Below are positions 6,137-13,483 of a stretch of 32,568 nucleotides of DNA, one piece after another. The position numbers and the translations under genes were made by a program. The stretch comes from Bacteroidota bacterium (GTDB taxonomy: Bacteria > Bacteroidota > Rhodothermia > Rhodothermales > JANQRZ01), in NCBI GenBank assembly GCA_038746285.1, contig JBCDKT010000046.1:1-32568 (forward strand), given 5' to 3'. How positions within the stretch are numbered: the stretch's first letter is position 1; each line of letters begins with the position of its first letter. The notes below the pieces were generated by a model, which had not been told where the DNA came from, did not search any database, and was given only the letters and a program-made list of their open reading frames with translations.

Positions 6137-9112
6137 ATGCACCGTCTGCTTCCGCTGCTGCTCGCCGCCCTCGCTCTCCCGGCTGCTGCCCAGCCGTTCG
6201 CTCAGCCGTTCGCCCCGCCGCCTGCCGCCGATCCCGGCGACGCCGCCTCGAACCCTGTCGCCGCGACGCCCGCTGCCGAGCGCCTCGCCGGGTTCGCCGC
6301 GCGCCGGTCTCTCGCCGAGCGCTCGCTCCTCGGCAACGTCCCGTTCCGCAGCGTCGGCCCAACGGTGATGAGCGGGCGCGTCACCGACGTAGACGTTTCG
6401 CCGGCCGACCCGGCGACGTTCTACGTGGCCTACGCCTCGGGTGGGCTGTGGCGCACGACGAGCGGCGGGGCCGCCTTCGAGCCGCTCTTCGACGACCAGG
6501 CCGTGATGACGCTCGGCGACATCGCCGTCGACTGGCGCGACCCGGAGGGCGACGGCGTGACGATCTGGGCCGGGACCGGCGAGAACAACTCCAGCCGCTC
6601 CTCCTACGCCGGCACCGGGGTCTACAAGTCCACCGACGGGGGTGCGTCGTGGCAGCACCTCGGCCTCGGCGAGACGCAGCACACCGGCCGCATCGTCCTC
6701 CACCCGGGCGACCCGGAGACGGCCTGGGTCGCCGCCATCGGGCCGCTCTACTCGCCCGGCCCCGACCGCGGCGTCTACAAAACCACCGACGGCGGCGCGA
6801 CGTGGGAGCGAACGCTCTTCGTGAGCGACGATGCCGGGGTGATCGACCTCGCCCTCGATCCGTCTGACCCCGACGTGCTCTACGCCGCGGCGTGGGAGCG
6901 GACGCGGCGGGCGTGGGACTTCACCGAGGCCGGCGCGGGCTCGGGCATCTACAAATCCGCCGACGGCGGGGCGTCGTGGACGCTCCTCACCGTCGAGGGC
7001 AGCGGCTTCCCGACCGGCGCGGGCGTCGGGCGGATCGGTCTCGCGGTCTACCCCGGCAACCCGCAGACGATCTTCGCCTCGCTCGACAACCAGAACCGCC
7101 GCCCCGCCGAGGCCGACGAGGAAGCGCTGGCGCTGACAAAGGACGCGCTTCGGACGATGCCGCGCGACGCGTTCCTCGCGCTCGCCGAGGACGAGCTCAA
7201 CGACTACCTCGACCGCAACGGCTTCCCGATCTCGTACACCGCCGCCTCGCTCCTGGAGATGGTCGAGGCCGGCGACCTCGAACCGGTCGCGCTCGTCGAG
7301 TACCTCGAGGACGCCAACCGGCAACTCTTCGACACCCCGGTCGTCGGGGCCGAGGTCTACCGCTCCGACGACGGCGGGCAGACCTGGACCCGCACGCACG
7401 AGGGCTACCTCGACGACCTCGTGTTCTCCTACGGCTACTACTTCGGCGAAGTCCGCGTCGCCCCGGACAACCCCGACCGGCTCTACCTGCTCGGCGTCCC
7501 CATCATCGCCTCCTCCGACGGCGGGGCGACGTGGGAGAACATCGGGCAGGCGCACGTCCACGTCGACCACCACGCGCTCTTCGTCAACCCGAACCAGGCG
7601 GGCCACCTCGTCAGCGGCAACGACGGCGGGATCAACGTGAGCTACGACGACGGCACTTCGTGGTTCAAGGCGAACGTGCCGCCGGTCGGGCAGTTCTACA
7701 CGGTCGCCGTGGACGCCCAGGAGCCCTACCACGTCTACGGCGGCCTCCAGGACAACGGCGTCTGGGCCGGGCCGCACACCCACACGCCCGGCCCCGGCTG
7801 GCTGGCCTCGGGCGACTACGACTTCGACTGGATCATGGGCGGCGACGGGATGCAGATCGCCGTCGACACGCGGACCAACAACACGGTCTACACCGGCTTC
7901 CAGTTCGGCAACTACTTCCGCCTCGACCGTCCGGCCCCCGGCGCGGACTACGAGCGCACGCGCATCACGCCCCGCCACGACCTCGGCGAGCGCCCGCTCC
8001 GCTTCAACTGGCAGACGCCGATCCACCTCTCGCGCCACAACCAGGACATCCTCTACCTCGGCTCCCAGAAGCTCCACCGCTCGCTCGACCGGGGCGAGAC
8101 CTGGACCGCGCTCTCGGACGACCTCACGCTCGGCGGCATCCCCGGCGACGTGCCCTACGGCACCCTCACCTCGATCGACGAGTCGCCGCTTCGGTTCGGG
8201 CTGCTCGTCGTCGGGAGCGATGACGGGCTCGTGCACGTCACCGAGGACGGCGGGCGGAAGTGGACAAATGTCTCGGCGGGCCTGCCGGCGGACCTGTGGG
8301 TCAGCCGCGTCGTCGCCTCGGCGCACGACGAGCGGCGGCTCTACGCCGCTCTCAGCGGCTACCGGTGGGACCACTTCGACGCCTACGTCTACCGCTCCGA
8401 CGACCTCGGCCAGACCTGGCAGCGCATTGGGATGGATCTCCCGGCGGAGCCGGTCAACGTAGTCGTCGAGGACCCGGCGAATGAGGACCTGCTGTTCGTC
8501 GGGACCGATCACGGGCTCTACGCGAGCCTCGACGGGGGGGCGTCGTTTATGACGATGATGGGCGAGCGCACCGGCGAGAGCCTGCCGCACACGCCGGTCC
8601 ACGACGCCGTGATCCACGAGGGCGAACACCACCTCGTCCTCGGCACGCACGGCCGGTCGATCTGGGTGGCCGACCTGGAGCACGTCGCCCAACTCACGCC
8701 GGAGGTGCTGGCCGGCGGGCTTCGTCTCTTCGAGGTCGAGCCGGTGCAGCACTCGGAACGCTGGGGCGAGCAGGGCTGGACCTGGGGCGAGCCGACGACT
8801 CCCGAGGCGGTGCTGACCTACTTCGCGCCCGCCGCCGGGCAGGCCACCGTCACCGTCACCGACTCCCTCGGCACCCTCATCACCGCCACCTTCGACAGCG
8901 CCGAGGCCGGGCTGAACACGATCACCTACGACCTGACGGTCGATCCCGACGAGGTCCGCGACGACCAAGTCTCGGCCGAGGACGGGCGGGTCTACCTCGG
9001 ACCTGGCGACTACACCGTCTCGGTTGCGCTAGACGGTGAGACCGCAGCCGAGCGGCTGACCGTCGAGCCTGCTCCTGCGCCGCCTTCGAGAGGGCGGAAG
9101 AAGACGCCCTAA
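6137..9112 (+). CDS. Exported Asp-box/VPS10-sortilin-like beta-propeller protein
   Basis: This 991-residue protein has a signal peptide (about residues 1-18, LLLAALALPAAAQ) and a long repeat region rich in BNR/Asp-box motifs S/T-x-D-G-G-x-T/S-W. I count nine, including KSTDGGASW, KTTDGGATW, KSADGGASW, RSDDGGQTW, VTEDGGRKW and RSDDLGQTW. This is the layout of the sortilin/VPS10-like and glycosidase-like propellers widespread in this phylum, whose substrates are mostly unknown. The last 120 residues resemble a FlgD/Ig-like fold (LFEVEPVQ, VTVTDSLGTLI, LGPGDYTVSVALDGE), and the end is basic with no T9SS tail. The frame is open for 2.3 kb upstream, but the signal peptide fixes the start at 6137. 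Confidence 0.85.
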   Translation: MHRLLPLLLAALALPAAAQPFAQPFAPPPAADPGDAASNPVAATPAAERLAGFAARRSLAERSLLGNVPFRSVGPTVMSGRVTDVDVSPADPATFYVAYASGGLWRTTSGGAAFEPLFDDQAVMTLGDIAVDWRDPEGDGVTIWAGTGENNSSRSSYAGTGVYKSTDGGASWQHLGLGETQHTGRIVLHPGDPETAWVAAIGPLYSPGPDRGVYKTTDGGATWERTLFVSDDAGVIDLALDPSDPDVLYAAAWERTRRAWDFTEAGAGSGIYKSADGGASWTLLTVEGSGFPTGAGVGRIGLAVYPGNPQTIFASLDNQNRRPAEADEEALALTKDALRTMPRDAFLALAEDELNDYLDRNGFPISYTAASLLEMVEAGDLEPVALVEYLEDANRQLFDTPVVGAEVYRSDDGGQTWTRTHEGYLDDLVFSYGYYFGEVRVAPDNPDRLYLLGVPIIASSDGGATWENIGQAHVHVDHHALFVNPNQAGHLVSGNDGGINVSYDDGTSWFKANVPPVGQFYTVAVDAQEPYHVYGGLQDNGVWAGPHTHTPGPGWLASGDYDFDWIMGGDGMQIAVDTRTNNTVYTGFQFGNYFRLDRPAPGADYERTRITPRHDLGERPLRFNWQTPIHLSRHNQDILYLGSQKLHRSLDRGETWTALSDDLTLGGIPGDVPYGTLTSIDESPLRFGLLVVGSDDGLVHVTEDGGRKWTNVSAGLPADLWVSRVVASAHDERRLYAALSGYRWDHFDAYVYRSDDLGQTWQRIGMDLPAEPVNVVVEDPANEDLLFVGTDHGLYASLDGGASFMTMMGERTGESLPHTPVHDAVIHEGEHHLVLGTHGRSIWVADLEHVAQLTPEVLAGGLRLFEVEPVQHSERWGEQGWTWGEPTTPEAVLTYFAPAAGQATVTVTDSLGTLITATFDSAEAGLNTITYDLTVDPDEVRDDQVSAEDGRVYLGPGDYTVSVALDGETAAERLTVEPAPAPPSRGRKKTP

Positions 9113-9301
9113 AACGGGCAGCGGGGAAATCAGTAAGTCGTCGGTCAGGGTTGTCCCCTTTTGCCGTATCCTGCTGCAACAGAGAGGTGCGACGTAACCG
9201 CTGCGTTACAGAGCCCACGCCCAAGGGGCTCTCGCACACCCTTCTCTGAGGTAACCACCACCGATCTTTGTCATCGTTACCACATCCCGAGAGGCCACTC
9301 C

Positions 9302-9958
9302 ATGTCCTACTCTCGCCCCTTCTACAGGAGTGCCCGCTTGCGCCACTTTGCTGGCGGCGCGGCGGCGTCCTTCCTCGTTCTCACGTTTTTGCTCGGTTTC
9401 GTGGGCTGCGACCGTAACCTAGCCGATGCTAACCAGCCAGGCGTCGATGTCGAAGTCGACGTGCGCCCGGCCCCGTGCGACAGCACGCGGTACGAGGAGC
9501 CGCCTGTCTCGGAGCGCCGCGAGGTCGACCCGAGCGGCAACGTCCGCGTCAAGGTCACCGTGCGGACGTGCTGCTGCTGCTGTGGCGAGCCGGTCAGCCG
9601 CCGCACGGGCTACGTCCCCCCCGTCCCGATCACCGGAACCGGCCCCGGCAGCCCGCCGCCGACCCGGACCACGCCGCCGGCGGACCTGCCGGAGCTGCCA
9701 GAGCTTCCGCCCGTCGCCGAACTCCCGCCGATCCAGCCCGGCCCGCCGCTTCGGACGACGCCTCCGACGGCCGGCGGCTTCCCCGGCGGCGTCCCGGCGC
9801 TGCCGCCGATCGCGCCGCCCGCGCAGGCCGGCATCCCGTGGTGGCTCGGCCTGCTAGGAGCCCCGCTCCTGCTGTTCACCGTCGGCGACAACGAGGGCGT
9901 GATCTGCGGCCCCGACTCCGGCCTCCCGACTGGTCCCAACCGGCCACGCTGCAACTAG
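9302..9958 (+). CDS. Probable lipoprotein with five consecutive cysteines
   Basis: This 218-residue protein of unrecognised family has a lipoprotein-like N-terminus: basic residues, a hydrophobic run to about residue 35, then GFVGC with Cys36 as the possible lipidated residue. A short folded-looking segment ends in five cysteines in a row (residues 90-94, bases 9569-9583), inside RTCCCCCGEP. A Pro-rich linker follows (LPELPELPPVAELPPIQPG), then a hydrophobic segment IPWWLGLLGAPLLLF near the C-terminus and a tail with two more Cys (VICGPDS, PRCN). An upstream in-frame ATG at 9161 would add 47 unlikely residues. The 189-bp gap before it holds GTAAC/GTTAC inverted pairs (9194-9209, 9251-9282) but no clear promoter. 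Confidence 0.65.
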   Translation: MSYSRPFYRSARLRHFAGGAAASFLVLTFLLGFVGCDRNLADANQPGVDVEVDVRPAPCDSTRYEEPPVSERREVDPSGNVRVKVTVRTCCCCCGEPVSRRTGYVPPVPITGTGPGSPPPTRTTPPADLPELPELPPVAELPPIQPGPPLRTTPPTAGGFPGGVPALPPIAPPAQAGIPWWLGLLGAPLLLFTVGDNEGVICGPDSGLPTGPNRPRCN

Positions 9959-9964
9959 GAGTCT

Positions 9965-10020
9965 GGGAGTCTCAAGAAAAGCCAAGCAAGTTACGGAGGC
10001 CGCTGCTCTTCGCGCCGACG
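9965..10020 (+). repeat. Dispersed intergenic element, copy A
   Basis: After two near-copies of GGGAGTCT there is TCAAGAAAAG, then CAAGTTA and a GC-rich stretch. The same order (purine-rich 8-9-mers, TCAAGAAAAG, a CAAAGTTA-like block, then GCTCTnCGCGCC) occurs at 14213-14265. It lies between the convergent lipoprotein and pduO genes. No coding potential is seen. Confidence 0.4.
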
Positions 10021-10097
10021 TTCGTTCTCCCTCTCGCTCGTCCTCCCATCCCCCTGTTCCCTCCTCGCTCTCCACGCCGGAGAATCTCTAGGAGAGG

Positions 10098-10676
10098 CTA
10101 GCCTCCCTGCTTCGCCTTCCGGTCCACGGGCACCCACTTGGCCTCCGCCACGCCGGCACGGTGGTTGACCCAGCGGGCGAGGACGAAGAGGAAGTCCGAG
10201 AGCCGGTTGAGGTAGCGCGCCGCGTGGTCGTTGACTGCCTCCAGCGCGGCAAGCTCGACGGTGTAGCGCTCGGCGCGGCGGGCGACGGTGCGGGCGACGT
10301 GGAGGGCGGCGCCGGCCGGGGAGCCGCCCGGCAGGATGAAGTGCTTGAGCGCTGGCAGGTCTTCTTCCAGCGCGTCGATGTCGTGCTCCAGCTGCTCGAC
10401 GTGTGAAGCCTCCATGCGGGGCACGGGGTACTTGGTTTCGCGCGGGGCCGCGAGGTCGCCGCCGAGAACGAACAGTTCCTGCTGGATGCGGTCGAGGATC
10501 GGGTCGGCGTGGTCGAAGCCGGGTGCATCGGCGCTGAGCGAGCGGGCGAGGCCGAGCGCGGCGTTGGTCTCGTCGACGGTGCCGTAGGCCGTGATGCGCG
10601 GATGCGTCTTGGCGACGCGGTCGCCGCCGAAGAGGGCCGTCGTGCCGTCGTCGCCGGTGCGGGTGTAGACTTTCAT
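10098..10676 (-). CDS. pduO: PduO-type cob(I)alamin adenosyltransferase
   Basis: It transfers adenosyl from ATP to cob(I)alamin to make coenzyme B12. The 192-residue protein carries the family marks: KVYTRTGDDGTT at the N-terminus (ATP loop), HFILPGGSPAGAALHVAR in the middle, and RYLNRLSDFLFVLARWVN near the C-terminus. The start at 10676 gives the standard N-terminus MKVYTRTG. The frame stays open to an ATG at 10937, across a 15-bp tandem repeat that would encode acidic pentapeptides (DGETE-like); I treat that as non-coding or an optional extension. It is divergent from a small lipoprotein gene and convergent with the Cys-rich lipoprotein. Confidence 0.93.
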   Translation of the reverse strand: MKVYTRTGDDGTTALFGGDRVAKTHPRITAYGTVDETNAALGLARSLSADAPGFDHADPILDRIQQELFVLGGDLAAPRETKYPVPRMEASHVEQLEHDIDALEEDLPALKHFILPGGSPAGAALHVARTVARRAERYTVELAALEAVNDHAARYLNRLSDFLFVLARWVNHRAGVAEAKWVPVDRKAKQGG

Positions 10677-10748
10677 GGGTCGGGAGGTCGGGAGGTCGGA
10701 AGCAGAGCCGGTCAAGGTACCAAGACACCTGCGCAGCGCGCCAACCGT

Positions 10749-10890
10749 CTCACCGTCCTCCGCCTCACCGTCCTCCGCCTCACCGTCCTCCGCCTCACCG
10801 TCCTCCGTCTCACCGTCCTCCGTCTCACCGTCCTCCGTCTCACCGTCCTCCGTCTCACCGTCCTCCGTCTCACCGTCCTCCGTCTCACCG
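10749..10890. repeat. 15-bp tandem repeat, nine full copies plus a partial
   Basis: The unit CTCACCGTCCTCCGY begins at 10749 and recurs every 15 bp through 10869, then ends with a partial CTCACCG at 10884-10890. The first three units end in C and the next six in T, showing block-wise expansion. It lies between the divergent starts of pduO (10676) and the lipoprotein (10949). Read on the minus strand each unit holds GGAGG and is in frame with pduO. Confidence 0.95.
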
Positions 10891-10948
10891 AAACGGGAAC
10901 CGGACAGGGCACGCGCCGGTGCATCCGCCGCTCCCACTGCGGCCTGCT

Positions 10949-11437
10949 ATGACACGAACGCTCCTCGCTCTCTCCGCCCTGCTGCTTGTCCTACCGGGAT
11001 GCGACACCGGTGAGGGACAGAACCTCTTCTTCGAGCAGTCCAGCTTTCCCGCCCAGGGGCTCACAGTGACGGATGAGAGTGGTACCATCGAGGACGGGAG
11101 CGAGGACCCCGACGACTGGCGGGTGGCTCCGTTCTTCGCCAACCAAGTCACGGTCCGCCCCGCGTTTCCGAACCCGGTCGCCCGCAACGGCCTCGTCACG
11201 ATCACCGTGCAGGACACCTTCGGCGACGCGCTCACCGGAGCCCTCACCGTAACCGGCCGCCGCGACGACAATCGGATCGAGGCACTCGTCTCCGACCAGG
11301 GCCCGGACTTCTACACGCTGACGTTCAACCCGACGCGGCTCCGGCTCACCGGCGGCGAGACGGCCCGGCTCTACCGCGTCCGCGTCTTCGACGGCCAGCA
11401 GCGCATCGTGACCTACGGCGACATCCTCGTGCGCTAG
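10949..11437 (+). CDS. Small lipoprotein of unknown function
   Basis: This 162-residue protein has a clear lipoprotein signal: TRTLLALSALLLVLPGC, with lipobox LPGC and Cys at residue 18. The mature part is acidic at first (DESGTIEDGSEDPDDW). It then shows an Ig/FlgD-like beta domain, with AFPNPVARNGLVTITVQD reminiscent of the FPNP strand found in cell-surface proteins of this phylum, and ends YGDILVR. No enzyme motif is visible. The start at 10949 is chosen because the signal peptide begins there; an ATG at 10919 would add ten residues. The stop abuts the stop of a truncated minus-strand gene (11438). Confidence 0.75.
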   Translation: MTRTLLALSALLLVLPGCDTGEGQNLFFEQSSFPAQGLTVTDESGTIEDGSEDPDDWRVAPFFANQVTVRPAFPNPVARNGLVTITVQDTFGDALTGALTVTGRRDDNRIEALVSDQGPDFYTLTFNPTRLRLTGGETARLYRVRVFDGQQRIVTYGDILVR

Positions 11438-11545
11438 CTACGAGCCCGAGCTGTTGCGCCGCTGGAGGAGGTCGAAGTAGCGCTTGATGAGCTCCTGGTA
11501 GTCCGGCGCGTAGCCGCTCTCGAGCGCCCGGATCAGGTCGCGCCG
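11438..11545 (-). pseudogene. 3' remnant of a truncated host gene
   Basis: From the TAG at 11438 upstream, the minus-strand frame has the GC-rich codon pattern of the chromosome and encodes a plausible helical C-terminus (RRDLIRALESGYAPDYQELI, then KRYFDLLQRRNSSGS). At 11546-11560 a perfect 7-bp palindrome (GAGGCAG-T-CTGCCTC) occurs, after which the sequence becomes AT-richer and stops looking coding before the IS left end at 11623. The rest of the gene is not found on the far side of the IS, so it seems lost. I do not recognise the family. Confidence 0.5.
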
Positions 11546-11622
11546 GAGGCAGTCTGCCTCAGCTTCGGATGAGCAAGTCTTGTTGATTCGGCACAAAAAA
11601 TGTACTGTGCTCACTTTGATCA

Positions 11623-11640
11623 AGGGGCTGGCATAGATAA
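11623..11640 (+). repeat. Left terminal inverted repeat of the IS
   Basis: AGGGGCTGGCATAGATAA; its partner is at 12350-12367. One internal mismatch (A for C). Confidence 0.85.
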
Positions 11641-11663
11641 GGTCTGGTGGCTTAGCCTCTGCC

Positions 11664-12357
11664 ATGACCCGACGACGAAGCAAACTGCCACTTGCGATCC
11701 AGCACAAGCTCACCGAGCACTTCGTCGCGGGCACTACGGCCCGCACGGCTGCTGAACTCGCTGGTGTCAACCGTAACACGGCCACGCTCCACTACCTCAA
11801 GCTGCGCGAGATCATCGCCGAGCACATTGCCCACGAGAGCCCCTTCGACGGAGAAGTCGAGATCGACGAGAGCTACTTCGGAGGCCGACGCAAGGGCAAA
11901 CGGGGCCGTGGAGCCGCAGGCAAGGTCGTTGTCTTCGGCATCCTCAAGCGCGGCGGCAAGGTCTACACCGCCGTGCCGCCGGACCTCAAGTGCGCCACGC
12001 TCTTGCCGATCATCCGCCAGCAGGTTGAACCTGATTCCATAGTCTATACCGACGGCTTCAGCGTCTATGACACCTTGAATGCGTCGGGGTTCGAGCACTA
12101 CCGGATCGATCATGGTGAGGGTTACGTGGACTATGAGATAGGCGAGGCTAACGGGCGCTTAGCTCACATCAACGGGATCGAGAACTTCCCGCCCGCCGAC
12201 AGCGGGTCGGCGGAACCAGGCGAAGCGGCATCTGCGTCGGTATAATGGAGTGCCAAAGGCTCATTTCGAGCTGTTTTTGAAGGAATGCGAGTGGCGGTTC
12301 AACTACGGATCGCCGCGCGAGCTACTGAAGACTCTTCTGAACTGGACCGTTATCTAG
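11664..12357 (+). pseudogene. IS1595-family (ISXO2-like) transposase, frameshifted
   Basis: The intact 5' frame gives IDESYFGGRRKGKRG (first catalytic Asp), VYTDGFSVYD (second Asp) and HINGIENF (third catalytic region), the DDE/N pattern of the IS1595 group. After ENF (base 12188) there is a 23-base segment, 12189-12211, that replaces a single expected base. It contains a hairpin, CCGCCGAC at 12193-12200 pairing with GTCGGCGG at 12206-12213. The family's usual continuation resumes in another frame at 12214 (NQAKRHLRRYNGVPKAHF, ending LLNWTVI, stop 12355-12357). In the original frame translation ends at 12245. It is therefore probably inactive unless frameshifting occurs. Confidence 0.85.
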
Positions 12358-12367
12358 GCCAGCCCCT
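12350..12367 (-). repeat. Right terminal inverted repeat of the IS
   Basis: Read on the minus strand it is AGGGGCTGGCCTAGATAA, pairing with 11623-11640. It contains the transposase stop codon. Confidence 0.85.
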
Positions 12368-12417
12368 ATGGGAATGTCCGCCGGTAGGCTGCTCTTTATC
12401 GTCTATCGAATGAGAGC

Positions 12418-12440
12418 AAGCGCCCAACAAGCGAGCGCTT
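12418..12440. terminator. Hairpin downstream of popT
   Basis: AAGCGC (12418-12423) and GCGCTT (12435-12440) pair across 11 bases, just past the stop of the DUF368 gene on the minus strand. There is no U-run, so this is weak evidence for a terminator. Confidence 0.25.
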
Positions 12441-12444
12441 CAAC

Positions 12445-13422
12445 CTAAACGCGCACGTCGTCGTGCTCCTCGGCCAAGACCTCGTCGCCCGTGGCGATGC
12501 GGCGGCGGCCGAGCCAGGCGAGCGCCGTCACGAAGGCGAACCCGCCGAGCGCGAGGGCGAGCGCGACCGGCCACTCCGGTCCCGGCGTGAGCAGCACCGA
12601 CGGATCGGGGATTGCTTCGATGGCCCCGTCCGAGCCGACGTGCTCGACGGTCCCCACCCACGGCCAGAGCGCCCGGAGCGACCCGGCGAGGAGGCCGACG
12701 AGGACGGCCATCGTGAGGTCGTGGTGCCGGTCGAGGAGCCACGAGAGGAGCTTCGCTACGGCCCCGAGGCCGAGGCCTGCGCCGAGCGCGAAGACGGCAA
12801 CGTAGCCAACGTCGAGGTCGCGGAGAGCCTCCAGCGTGGTCCGGTAGAGGCCGAGGACTTCGAGCAGGAACGCGCCGCTCACGCCGGGCAGGATCATCGC
12901 GTTGATCGCCACCGCCGCCGTTAGCCCGATCCGCAGCGCCGACGGGTCCGCGAGGTCGGGGCTGCGCGGCAAGCCGACGAGCAGAAACGCCAGCGCGGCG
13001 GCACCGGCGGCGACGGCGTAGTGCCAGGTGCGGTGCGTGTGCCGCTCCTGCCACGGGATCACGAGCGACGCCGCCACGAGGCCGAAGAACAGCGCCCGGC
13101 ACTCGACCGGGTAGCGGTCCAGCAGCTCGGGGATGAAGAGCGAGCCGAGGCCGATGGCGAGGAAGATGCCCGCCGCGAGCGGGAGCAGCAGGCTCCACTC
13201 CAGCGCCAGCACCGCCGTCCATGCCTCGCGCCCGCGGCCCCGGACGAGGAGCAGCACCGCCGTCACCGCCTCGCCGATGGCGTCGATCAGGTTCTTGTAG
13301 ATCCCGACGATCAGCGCCATCGTACCGCCGCTCACGCCGGGGATGATGTCGGCCGAGCCCATCAGGAGGCCCTGGCTGAAGTGCGTGAAGAGCGCGCGCG
13401 GGCGCCGAGGGGACGAGGCCAT
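12445..13422 (-). CDS. popT: DUF368 membrane protein, undecaprenyl-phosphate translocase candidate
   Basis: This 325-residue polytopic membrane protein has about eight hydrophobic segments. The DUF368 family is marked by an inverted-repeat layout with two similar re-entrant motifs, IIPGVSGGTMALI (about residues 26-38) and ILPGVSGAFLLEV (about 176-188), both present. Members of this family (PopT), like some DedA proteins (UptA), were shown to recycle undecaprenyl phosphate across the cytoplasmic membrane for cell-wall synthesis; applying that here is by homology. The C-terminus is acidic (AEEHDDVRV). It is the last gene of a co-directional run folP-cdaA-pcm-popT, 61 bp after pcm, and lies just beside the IS scar. 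Confidence 0.88.
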   Translation of the reverse strand: MASSPRRPRALFTHFSQGLLMGSADIIPGVSGGTMALIVGIYKNLIDAIGEAVTAVLLLVRGRGREAWTAVLALEWSLLLPLAAGIFLAIGLGSLFIPELLDRYPVECRALFFGLVAASLVIPWQERHTHRTWHYAVAAGAAALAFLLVGLPRSPDLADPSALRIGLTAAVAINAMILPGVSGAFLLEVLGLYRTTLEALRDLDVGYVAVFALGAGLGLGAVAKLLSWLLDRHHDLTMAVLVGLLAGSLRALWPWVGTVEHVGSDGAIEAIPDPSVLLTPGPEWPVALALALGGFAFVTALAWLGRRRIATGDEVLAEEHDDVRV

Positions 13423-13444
13423 GCAGAACGAGGCAAGAAAGGGC

Positions 13445-13468
13445 GTAGGGGCGAGGCACGCCTCGCCC
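13445..13468. repeat. GTAGGGGC-type palindrome in the pcm-popT gap
   Basis: GTAGGGGCGAGGC leads into AC and then GCCTCGCCC; the perfect stem is 9 bp (13449-13457 with 13460-13468). It belongs to the same sequence type as the palindromes at 25243-25271 and 26890-26917. It may fold in the transcript. Confidence 0.55.
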
Positions 13469-13483
13469 GAAGCAGCGTGGGCG

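Larger units (their letters stand above)
11623..12367 (+). mobile_element. IS1595-type insertion sequence, defective
   Basis: A 745-bp element is bounded by imperfect inverted repeats: left end AGGGGCTGGCATAGATAA (11623-11640) and right end TTATCTAGGCCAGCCCCT (12350-12367), which matches at all but one inner position and the outermost base pair fits. It carries one transposase gene whose stop codon lies inside the right repeat. The flanking 8-mers (TTTGATCA left, ATGGGAAT right) do not match, so no target duplication remains. This fits an IS-mediated deletion or recombination after insertion. Confidence 0.85.

Noticed and set aside
6053-8968. Long antisense open frame opposite the Asp-box protein, in frame with the DUF1232 gene
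   Set aside because: High-GC shadow: translated residues are Val/Arg/Glu-rich without any domain until the DUF1232 part begins.
9163-9178. Shared TTTTGC...GTATCCTG word upstream of the Cys-rich lipoprotein and gdhA (29573-29594)
   Set aside because: The spacing differs (3 versus 12 bases) and the match is short; it fits no known promoter class well.
9161-9301. Earlier start for the Cys-rich lipoprotein
   Set aside because: It would bury the hydrophobic signal segment about 70 residues inside the protein.
10749-10890. CRISPR array
   Set aside because: Units are 15 bp and contiguous, with no spacers and no cas genes nearby.
11664-12245. Intact 193-residue transposase
   Set aside because: Its last 20 residues are out-of-frame sequence; the conserved C-terminus lies in another frame at 12214-12357.
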